Shown: positions 26,301 through 38,300 of the stretch, piece by piece | Layout of the letters: every line of letters begins with the position of its first letter | Numbering within the stretch: the stretch's first letter is position 1 | Assembly: GCA_031763025.1 (NCBI GenBank) | Contig: JASSKH010000005.1 | Span: forward strand, 14,784,128 to 14,848,127 | From: Macrocystis pyrifera | Taxonomy: Eukaryota > Sar > Phaeophyceae > Laminariales > Laminariaceae | DNA: 64,000 bases | Direction of reading: 5' to 3' | The notes under the pieces: model-generated | Database searches by the model: none | Told to the model about the DNA's origin: nothing | What the model saw: only the letters and a program-made list of their open reading frames with translations | Position numbers and translations under genes: made by a program

Positions 26301-29300
26301 CGTCGAACAGTGCTGTTCGTCGGTTTCGTCAAAACGACGGGGAAAACAGCGTGAGTTGGCCATGGGGAACGCTCGTCGTGCCAGTATTGCCAGCACACGG
26401 GCATACCACGCACTACGCTCGTATTGGTGGTGATCGTGTAGAATCTTTAGCGTTTCGTAGTGCAACACCCTCTTGCCTTCAACACCGGTCGCCTTTTGGT
26501 TCGCATGGCGTATAGCGTAGCCTACTACCATTGTAACGTGCATGTATACAGTTGTACATACCGCGCGGGAGGGTTAACTCTAACCCAAGGCGTCCCCACA
26601 AAATCTGCGAGGAGTGACAGTGATCTGGAGTCGTGCAGATAATACAACGTCCAACAAAACCTTCGCACCTGGCGTGCCCACTAACGAAGGTAGATTGTCG
26701 CGAAATTCATATGTCATACATCGTACAAATCTATTGTAGCGGGGATGTTGACCAAAAACACAATAGTGTTATCCCACGCTTTAGTGTGAAAGGGCATACC
26801 TCCTGTGCGGGATAGATGTAAAGCAGCGCAAGCCACAAGTGATCACTACAAGTCATGTCCTTAACTGTGTCGCCGCCGTCGACTATCGCTGCGCTTGTTA
26901 GGACGAATGGCAGTGCGTGTCCACCTCGGCCGCCCAATAACTTTCCGAGGCTTCTCTGTGTGGTCTACATATTTGCATGCCACACGAACATTGCTGTTCA
27001 GTTCGACTCACAGTAGATTCAAAGCGTCCATGCCCTGGAAGAGATCAGCTGGAAGGGTGACGAAATTGTTCGATGCAAGGCGCCTGTTCCAACGTCGACG
27101 TTGCAGCCGGTACAGGGTGGGGCGAATGAGAAGGTGAGCGCTCGGTACCCGGTTAAGGGAGTCGGCCCCCAACACAAGCTTGCGCTAGCTAGGGGGGCCT
27201 TGCGCGTACAAGCCCTTCAAATCGGCATTTGGGGGCCTTTCCCGAGGCGCGACTGCACGTTTTTCTCCCATGGAGCATTTGAACGAGCCCCAAGGATTTC
27301 CCACCAGGATAATAAATCCTGTATTCCAAACCACCAACATATAGGGACACTGCGCGCACCAAAAGAATTCCTTTCTCTCCTACGAATATCGACATGGTAT
27401 ACGCGAAGCGCAACGCAGCGCGCAGCGGGATCCAATAAAAGTAACTCCCTACAAAACGATGGGGAGGAGTAGACTCCGTGTGCATGGTATGCAGCAGGAG
27501 CAAACCTATCAGCTGTCTGACGAGGCGAAGTCGCCCAACACCTGCAATCGTCAGGATAAAGAAACACCGGCGCTAAACATTTAGTCTGACTTCGGGTAAT
27601 AATGCCTTGAATTCCGACCAAACGGCCTGAGATATTGAAACACTGATTGCTTGTGATAGTTGAATATGAAGCATTCGGAGCCCGAAAACGTGATTCGATT
27701 TCGCTGGGTAAAAGCCTCCACATATGGGTTACTTGCCAGGTTTGTTATTACTCTTGCTTCGATAAAGAATTCTCAATTTCCAAAATAGACTAGACCGCAC
27801 CTTGCAAATCTTGGGTCACGTCAAACCCGGAACGCTACCTTCGGCGACACGCATCTCCCAATCTCCAACATAAACGACACTGCACCGTGGAAATGCTGGG
27901 CTCACGTCAAACTCGGAACGTTACCTTCCGCGACACGCATCTTCGTCGCTTCAGCAACACGAGGTTTTCCAGTATCACAGCACCACACAGCACACAGGCC
28001 AGGGAGTAACGACTACCTGCGTCTACTAATTCCGCAGATCCCACAGCCTTGTCTAGTCGACGGCACGCCAACTGCACCGTCTGTATGCGTCTCGGAGACC
28101 AACCGGTACAGGCAATCGTCCTCTTGTGGACCATGCCCAATCCTGGAAAGCCTGCCAAGCTGGCTCGGTCTGTCTACAGACCATGAATCGCGATAATATC
28201 GTGACATGATCTACTGTACGAGTGCCTAAACACCCGACGTTTCTGAGACCGGTCATTTTTTAGGCCGCTCACCGAACAGACTATTGGGAGAAACGCCGTA
28301 TTCTAATCCCGATACACGAACAGACCCGATGGGCTGCGCATCTAATAACAGCGAACATACATGGTGTTTAAAGAATAAACATTGGACCCACACCTAGTCG
28401 ATGGTTTTCCAGAGCAGGAGATCCGTCGGCGAAGACGCTTGTGCCCGAAACCGCTACCCCAACCTTAGCACCTATCTTGTCCCAAAATGTGTCGCTATTC
28501 TAAGGTGGTAACTGGCTGGTGGTCGGACGAAAACAGCAGATTATCAGATGTACCGGGTACTAAGCATCACCACGTGTAACCATGATACAGATTAGATGGC
28601 GTCGACATTCACTCACAATCTCGACAGAGATCCACCCACGCCGTCAAACGCATCTGCAGTGAGAGTGGTGAACTCGTTGGAGTCTAAGTGCCTGCATCCT
28701 CATCGACCACCGTAGGGCAGGGCAAACGGCAGACAGGAGTTTGATTGAGTCCGTGCAGGCAATGTATTCGCGCCCGCAAGAATACGATTGGGGTGGAAAA
28801 CACCCAGTGCGTATCCCCGCCAGGTCTAGGCAAAAGCTGGAAAGAGGATGCACACCACACACATATCATTCGCTTGCCGGCGATAAGACAAAAAGAAACG
28901 TTCACACTTTCAAACTGAAAACCAGTGCCCTATCAGGGCGGTGGGCAAAGCAGCACGTACAGCCTACCTCCAGCAGTATGACGAGACCCGTGAAAAACGA
29001 AGGGCGGCACTGTGATAGGATAAAGATATCGACTGCGGGCCACCGAGAGCGGGTCAGTGTCAGAGACGTTCGTCGACCAACATCATCTAACATTTTGTTG
29101 TTTATATTGCCCTGTTTCTCCAGTTCCCTCCTCGTCGCCACTCCGATCCGGTATGGCATAGCGGGTGCTCCTCCCCCACCCGTCCCTCCCCACGGTCGCG
29201 ATGCCGCCATACAATCGCCTTACTATGTGCGCTACAACACCAAGCCACTCACAACAATTCCAGAGCCGGTAGGCCCGCAAAGGTCCTTGGCTCCAGCGTG

Positions 29301-32300
29301 GTCATGACATTGTCTCCGAGGTCCCTGGTGCACAAAGGTTGGACGGTTCGGGAACGAAGTCAAGGACAAATTCTCGTAGATGCGCCTTAAACAGAAACAC
29401 CCCCATTTCGGACTTCAACCGCGTTTTTGAGGACAAACTACCTGGATGATCGGAAAGGCTAAAGCGGAACTTGTGCCAAGGTTAAGTGGAATCACTGCAA
29501 CGTTTATATATGTAACGAGCGAGCGGTTCGAGTGGAATTTCTCAAAGGCTCACTCTAGAGGGAATGCCTGACAATAGTTGTTTTTCTAGAGGCGAATGTT
29601 GTCAACCGCGTGACACGGCAAAGAAGGTGTAGACAACACACGCCACTATTACGGGGGACCATATTAAATAGGACCAAAAGGTGTTGGTAAAAATAGGGAA
29701 ATATATAGGTTTTAAGTTTACCATAGGTCCTATTTACTATGGCTCCCCGTAATATCTCGTGCCACGATACAACGAGCCATTTCTGGCAAAATAAACGGCA
29801 GGACGGAACAAATACGCCCCGTCGCCATGCCCTATAGATAGCTGTTTCGTTTTGCCGCCATCGTTAAAAGTATCAATTTAGGCTGTTACCTATGTGGATC
29901 AGATTTTGAGCTTCAGATATCCGCTGAGAATATTTTCAACTGTGAAGTTTGCAAACTCGAAACAGTCTTCCTGTGAGGTGCAATCAGATTTATTGTGCTC
30001 ACAGAGATTAGAGCAAACGCCGAAACAACTTCCGTTGCTGTGGTCTGGTGCCGAGAAGAGACGCGCCGAGTGCGCTGCACTGGACGTCCGACTCACACGC
30101 CCCATCCCACGCCGACTGCCTCTGCTCCGGCGGCGAAAAGATGCGCCGAGCGTGCTCGAGCGAACTCGCCTTGATATTTTGAATATCTTGGACATACTGA
30201 AGCATACGAGCCTAGCACGCTGACTGATTGCTGCTGCTGCTGCTGCTAGTGCTGTTGTAGTCTATGAGTACTTATCCACGAAGAGGTGCGTGCCGAGTGC
30301 GCTTTTCTTGGTATCTAGGCCCGAGTCCGCGAGAGTCTACTGTATGTAGTCTGGCCGCGGAAACACGAGGCGATCGCCGATTGAGCGTCGGGCGCGACGT
30401 AGGTACACAGCAGTGTCGAAATACAACTCATCGATCGTTCTGCTGCTGCTTGATTGCGTGGAAAACATTTTGAAAATAGAAAACATTCCGTTCGACTCGA
30501 AAAATCAAATGGCCCAAGTCGTCGGATTTTGCGCCAAAACTATGTGCCAAAACCTGACGTCTTGGGTCATCGGGTCCACATATCGAGATATTTCCCGTCC
30601 AAATTTGCAAATACATTCGGACTGCATAGGCAGAAGCTTCCATTTCTGGGATCGAAAAATACAAATCTAAAACTCGGAATCGAAGCGCATAGGAAGCAGC
30701 CTTACAGCGGTGAGACGTTTTGTTTTTCCAGATCGTGATGTGAATAAATACCAAGGAGTTGGGAGTTGACTGGAAGTAGCTCAAGAGTTGACTGGCGAAG
30801 AAAAACGCTCTGACTTACACTATTGCGGGGGTCCATAGTTAACGGGACCAAATTTGTTAGTAAAAATATATAAATATATAGGTTTCTATGTATACCATAG
30901 GTCCTGTTAACCATGTACCCCCGTAATAGTTGCCTTTATCAGCATAGTAAGCATACAGTTGCCCAGCCACGTCAGAGGCAAAAACACAGATTTCCGCAAG
31001 TTGCAGCGAAACTACCAGGCACATCATCTCCGAATAGTGATGCACAACCGAGATTCAAATCTGAAAATAAAAAATAAAAAAACTAACTTCCAGCACGGCG
31101 TGTGTTTCTCGGTCCAGTTACAACCCTAGCGCATCAACTGAAAATGGTTTGGTTTCAGTGGCCTTCACAGCTCAGCCGGAGATGGAAGACCGTCGAAGCC
31201 GTGCATTCAGCTAACGTGTTGATTCAAATATAGAAATCTCAGTTGCTTCCAATATGCTTCCAAATAACCTACTCAAGGTATGCAGCGATACGTATCTATC
31301 CTTATGATATCTAAACTCCAGCTGCAGCGGGTTGGTTTAGGGGCACTCACAGCTCTGTAAGAGATGGCAGCCCTTCCAAGCTCTCGGCAGACATGGTAGT
31401 AAAAGCATTGAAGGTAAGATCCCTGAATGTAGTAACGATGAACAGACGGGGCGGGCACGGGCCAACAGATGGTAGGGTTTGAGGAGCGGCATTGTCTCGA
31501 AACCACGAGTAGCTCAACTTGACAGGTAGGTGACGCCACTACAGCGTTTGCGGGATGATGTTGCTGAGAATCGCGGGCACTGTGCCCGCTCGCCCCCTCT
31601 TGGCGAGTTCAGTATATCAATATGGACCACAAAATGTTGTGTGTCCGACGACTTCCGTCAGATAAACTAACGCATGACGCGCAAACATATTATTCTATTG
31701 AGTTAATGCCGAAGAAAAACCTGCGTGACGAGTAAATCGAAGTATGATTGATCACCTGTCGACATGCGAAAGCCATATACATCGCGTGAGTTCCCTCTGG
31801 ATACAAGCTGCTTTGCTTTCCAACGCGGAACATACCCCTCTCCCCCACAGTAGTAGGCCATCAAGCAGCGGGGAAACAATATGCCGGTGACGTGAAGGAA
31901 GTAGGGCGGAATGTTCAGCCTGGCATATCTCTACAGGTGCCATCTCAGCGTCCACTTACAGTTCGAGTAGGGATGTTAGGCCTTCGAAGACACCAGCCGA
32001 TAGGACCTCCATACCGTTCCCTTGCAAGTTCCTATAGAAGCATCACGGAAGCGAGGGAGTTCGTATAGAGAGGGAGGGCGTGGTTGGGACATGGTGCGAT
32101 AGGCATGCATCCATGGTAGACCTAATGCCAGGCGAAATTACATACACCTTGGGACGAATTTGGAAGGCGTGTTTCTCCAGAACGAGTGAGGCACACAAAC
32201 CGAAGATGGGGGGGGGCTTGGAACGATCAACTAGTCCGAAATAATCGAGATATTTCCATAGATGAAGCGCTCGGTAAATGCACTCTTCCGTCCAGCTGTC

Positions 32301-35300
32301 CAGAGATCTGTCTCGAAAATCATCCCTGGGGGGTGTTTTCGCTTGCGTGATATACGGGTACCTGGTGTACGTGTCAAGCCTGAGAGGGTGTGTTATATCG
32401 AGTGAGGTACGGTGCCCGACTTATCACACGGTAGGGGTTGCACTCTGTTTGCCTTCTGGGACAGTGTTTCATGACTGGTTGAGCCCCCTAAGTGAGCATC
32501 TATAAGCACACTGGTCACCATGACTCTGTACCAAAAGCAATTCTTCTATAACTGGATGGAGTATAAAAGTTTTGGTCGGGGTTGCTCAAAAAGCACACGT
32601 TCGTCGAAGTCAGGATTCGGGATGAATTATTTTGAGCTCCTCGTGCGGGGAGTATGAGCTCATAGAATAATAAGCCACCACCCCCACCGTGGCATTGCTC
32701 ACCAGGTACATTATGAGCCCAAGGGGGTGTCTCAGCTTGCGTGCTATACGTGTACCTGGTACTACGCTGGGCGTTAATGGAAGTAACGTTGGGTCTTCAT
32801 ATTACTGTGTGAACGATCCTTATAATTCCGACCAGAGTGGTGCGGTCTAAAACTCCCCGCTTGAGGACCTCAGTATTTCCCACCCAAGAAACCCATTTTT
32901 TTTTCGAAAAAGTTGTATTGCACGCTGATCCCGGAGAACTACCGCTGGCCTAGATATGTACCGAGAGTATGAAAGAAACCACGAATGGGCGTGCGCGGGT
33001 GAACAGACCCGTCAGCTAGAAAAACATATTGGTGAGCGACATGTGACAGCAATGAGTATGGCATGCCGTCCCAGCCATTATGTACAAAACTATTTTTTAG
33101 GGCTCGTGGCCCAGTCGGTGTTTCTCAGATAACCGGATATTCTTACGACGGGAAAAAACGTTTTATGCCGTGGTTTCTCGGACAAAACAAGAAATGAAAT
33201 ACAACGACATCGGAAACCACTGTGAATCGTGCAAGTATGTACAATTGCCCGGGATTTTAGTAACATCGTCTACTGCTGCAAGTTGCTGTTCTACGCGATG
33301 GTTGTTTCCAGGGACGAAAACACATGGCCAGAAACAAAGTGCTGCAACTATGTTGTGCGCCTTCAAGGAGGGAATTAACTAGTATCCTGGAGTTTTTTTC
33401 GAAACGTACAATCCTACGGGAAACAATCCACTGAACGCTTCGCTCACAGCATTTCCACGGATGTAGCACCCTCGAAGTTACCGGGCTCGAGTGTAAGGGC
33501 GTTGCCTGAGAGAACCCTGCGGTACAGTGGCAGAGGCGGACATGTGTGAGACAACGTCGAACATAATTTCGTCGCACGGAGGCCAATTCATAAGCACATC
33601 CCAATACATACCATGAAGCGTCCGGACAGCAGAACATGAAAAACAGACATCTGGACGAGCGTGTATCGTGGTGCCAAACCCAACCTCCGACGTGTGTAAT
33701 ATGCTGGAGCAAGGAACCTGCTACGTTTGTGATACTGCGAGATGGTCGATAAGGGTCTACGGTGATGTGAGGTTTTATATTGTGAGACGAGGGGTTATTT
33801 TCCTGGGATGTTCCCGAACACGTCTTTACGTACAGCGGCTGGCCTACCCACCGTGGGTAGTCTACGATTGTAGGGATGAGAGAAATGTATGCCAGCGGTC
33901 GATAGTGATATTGAGAAGACAAGGAGCTTTCATGACCAGGATACGGTTTCGTGCATGAGCCCATGCATGTGTGCATGGATTGCGAGTGGTTGTCTGGAAG
34001 TTCGTGATATAAGACCCCTGCTCTAACCTCTCTGGTCATCTTGACAAGAAGGTGCTAAGCGACGTACAGTGACACGTTACACTGCATCTACATGGTACAA
34101 ACACGCTCAAACCGTCGAGCAGCGTCGGGGGACTTTCCGGCACTGCACGTACCTCATACTCACTCACAATATTCATATCCTCATACTTCGCAAAAACATC
34201 GCAGTATCTTCAAGTCTACCACGAGGGACATAGTCACAACGTTTGGCTGGTAGCGTCCCGCTGACAGAAAACCAAACACACAACACGATGCGTATCGTAG
34301 TAGGTAAAGAAACGTTGCACAACGAGCCGTGGGATACCATTCCGACCACCTTGCAAAGAACCAAATACCAGAATCAACACCCGTGACACGTCACGCGCCA
34401 ACAAAAAAAAAGGAGTAGTACGACGGAACATTCGGTCCTCCCTCACGCGTACAGCTAATAGCGCCAAACCCATACAACCAGCATGGACAATGCCGGTCAA
34501 TATGTCGAGCCGTGTGTACTCTGACAGATTCGAGCGTCGTCCCAGCCGTATCGGCAACGTTTAAACTGATGGGTCAAAGCCGTAATGAAGGCGCTTGAAA
34601 GGCGAAGTCATGTGTTGAGTACATCAACCTGAAAACCGGTCGCCATTGAGAAGACTCTAGATCTCGCGTACCCGCCAAGCGGGCGTTTGCCTCGCTGTGC
34701 TGCACGACGCAGGGTACCCATTGAACCACGGCCACCCACGCTCGCGCGGGTCAAACATATACAGCGGTCACATTTAGGTAAGGAGAAACATCGCTGGGGT
34801 GAAGGTCGAACGCTGTCGTGTTTCTACTGGCGCCATCTGAGGGTTCACTCACAGGTTCTGAAGAGACGTCAGACCTTCGAAGGCAGCAGTTGGCAGGGAC
34901 TCCAAGTTGTTGTCGTCCAATTCTCTGAAACAAATGTATCGCCACCCCAGTCAAGGAACATCAGAAATGAAGTCGTGGAGAGGGGGAGGGGGGGGGGGTG
35001 GTAAAAAGAGGAGACTTGTATTCCGCCACAGTCATACGTACAAGACGATTGATATAGCTTGGTTGAGACTGATTCTTAGAGGACCACTCAATGACGAATA
35101 ATAACTGGCTCGTTTTCCGGATTTATATGCTGAAGCTATGTCGAAAAGGAACCACCCAAAACTAATCGTGCACGCACAATCGCCTGGCCTCCTATTTATA
35201 AAATATCAGGTCGCCGTAAACAATTCTGCAAGAAGATAACCACTCGGCTGGCTGGACCCCCGGGTAGGGCGTAGGGCACAAACGACCCTCTGGGCCGTTT

Positions 35301-38300
35301 TCCGTATTGTTCGTAGGAGCCCTGATGATAGAATCCTGAATTATTTTTCATGGAGCGGTAGTTGAGGAATTAGTAGTCGAGTGTTGCGCTCATCTACTCA
35401 ATGAGTGATGGGCAGAATGCACTGCTCGTTCCGCCGTAGCACCGCATGTTGCTAGAGCCTATGCTATCATACCCCCTCAGCGACTTGGTACACGGTACTG
35501 GCCATCGCTGGCTACCTACTACTGTAACGCGCAACACGAGTCGGATAACATGCTTGCACCATTAACACCTCTTGGCACTTAAGAGGGGAAAGTTGACGAT
35601 TGCGGCTACGGCCATTGTGCGCTTGGGGGTTGAGACAAATCGGCGTACGAGCTACAGTCTGTGAAAGGGACCGTGCGGTATGAGAGGCAACAAGATCCTA
35701 CCTGTCCGTCGTGTTGGGCGATCACGCTACTCGCAGGCGGTTGTCCACCATAGTTTCGGTCGCTATGTCGGTATCCCAAAGGGGTTAAACAGGCCAAAAA
35801 CACTCCACACTGCGTCCTGTGAAAAGCTTACGGCTTGTGTCGCTGCTTCGCTTACAGTCTTTCCACAGCTGTACCACCCTTGAAGTTTCCAGACTGCAGG
35901 ACAAGGTTGTTTTGACGGACGTCCCTGTGGCGCCGCGCGAGAAGAAGACATTTGTGAGACAATCGCGTGGCTTTTCAAACGGAAGGTACAGTACTGTGGT
36001 TCAGATGTGCACGAGATGGCATCAAAATATTCTTGCAGAATAGGACGCAACAGGGACCAGACGACCAGACAGGCATAATGTTGCAGTCTGGCACAAGGAA
36101 TCCGCTGAAAACGTCGAACTACCCCGGAACGTACTTCGTTTCTGCAAGAACCTCGAAATTCGAAGCAGCCCCGGAATGGTTGTGTAAGCGTACTTCGAAG
36201 CAGCAACACAATTTCTTCGGAGCTAGGACGTGGTCACGAAACCTGCGTAGCATCTTGGTAAAGACAACCAAACACAACACATTACATACCGCAGTAGATA
36301 CAACACATACAGCGTGGAGTATGCCACTGTCCTACAGGCCGCGGCAGACCATCCCCGCACCACTCGCAACGAATGCCCATTTCACAGACGAAACACGTTA
36401 CACCCCAAACGCAGATATGAGTGCGAGGTCACACAGAGAATTTCATCAACGGATGCCGAGACTCTCGGGCACGAGGTTACTGTTTACGGGTTCTCCTATC
36501 CCCAGCAGGTGGACACACGACACTACGGCAAAGCAAAAAAAACTAATCAGGGGCCGAAACAAAGTGAAAATCAAACGCTAAGGAGAACTAATTAGAGTAG
36601 GTGACGCAGCACTCGTAAACGCACGAGCTAAACGATAAACACGTATAGGTTTGGTTCCACTCACAAGATCAGGAGTGTATCAAACCCATCCAAGAAATCG
36701 AGCGGTAGGGTCGTGATCTCGTTGTTGAACAAAGTGCTGGAGCAGCGCAATGGCCGTTGTAAAGACGCGAGTTGACAGCAAACGGCACGATACTTAGCGG
36801 AATGTTCACAGTGAATGCTTCTCGAACGTACAGGGCAGTGGGTTGGATCTGGTCGCATCGCATGGCGAACACACCTCTGGTCGAGCTCATCGTCCTAACG
36901 AAAGCATGCCTCGAGCCCAGTATCGTCTATAGACTCGCCGCCTCGTGCATCCATGGGTATGACACCAGGTATAGCATTGCACCTCCTTTTCCTAACCAGA
37001 TACACATTGTACACCATTCAGCCCTCCTTTTTTCAAGGCCGAACTCGATGTCAGATTGCTACGCGTATTGTGACACGATCGAATCCATGTAGTAGGCGCG
37101 TGCTACGGTAGGGGTGGGCGGCAATGTGAGTTATGTTGGGTAATATTTTTAATGAAGAAACGGTCCTTATATTCCCGACTAGAGTGGTATTCTAAAGCTC
37201 CTCAATTCAGGAGCTCCGTGTATATCATTCAACCATCTAGCCATCTTCGAGATAATTATAAGACAAGCTCGATACACAACTTACAAGTGGGTGAGGTATC
37301 TACAGCAACGACTACTACTATTAATAGCATGGGTGAAATACGCGCAACATCCAAAATATCGGGTAACACACGCAAAATCCCAAACATTGGTAGCTCCTTG
37401 CATTCAACAGCTCCGTCCGTGATCTAGCTATTTATGGCTAAACGGTGGCATCCTTCTAGTAGCACGAGGGAGCGATATTTATCACGGAGAAAGAAACGCG
37501 GTGTCTTCCTCCGTTTCGCGCCTTTGCTGAAAAGTTGCTTGGAAGCAGTGTGTGAAAGGAATTATTTTGGATGGAATTTTTGCTATCGGACAGTGTGCAG
37601 CAGCGTGGGCTTCAACGCTGTGATCACTCATACAAACGACGAGAAAATAACAAAAGGGTTACAAGGGAAACCACAGCAGTAGAAGTGGAAACGAACGTGG
37701 AGTAAGTCTACAATTTGTGCTGTAGTTGCTCTTGGGATGTATGGCACTCCCACGGGGTACGTAGCGATACTCACATCTGTTGGATGCTGCTTCGACCGAT
37801 ATTATCGAAGCATGCAATGAGATCGGGCATGTCTGCGTCAGTGATCCCACAGCTGGGAGTGGACCTGCAACGTAAGCATGTCGAGAGCGTACAATACCCA
37901 TCATTGGCTCGCATCATTACCAGGAAACACACATCATTGGATAGCATCATACTGGACGTACTGTAGTCATGCCTACTGCAGTTGGACAAGTGAATCAACA
38001 CACACGATTGGACGACACCGTTCGATCGATAGAACGCGTAACACCTAGTTAAACGCATGCACAACATACAGGGTTGTATGATATCGGTGACGGGTGCCAT
38101 GCCAAGACAGGTGGAGAAACAAAGGCGACGAGGGATGGAAAGCTGCTCGTTCAAACTGCAGTATTCCGCTCTTAAATCAAAGTTCGCCAAACGAACAGGT
38201 TGACATTTGTTTTTTTCTTCGCAATCGGAAACCACGTGCGATTAGTCGAAATAGGCGGGCGGCAACAGCGCGAGGATGCTCTCTGGTCCTCCGCCAAAGC

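Noticed and set aside
33257-34039. 260-codon minus-strand ORF
   Set aside because: Overlaps LRR4 in a different frame, has mixed composition and no domain; chance ORF in intron.
36190-36252. Acceptor-like GCAG with an LRR-like start on the minus strand
   Set aside because: The following residues lack the L/N/F spacing and no donor fits; could be an old relic but not supportable.
35967-36581. 204-codon plus-strand ORF
   Set aside because: Intronic, no recognisable domain, no splice partners.
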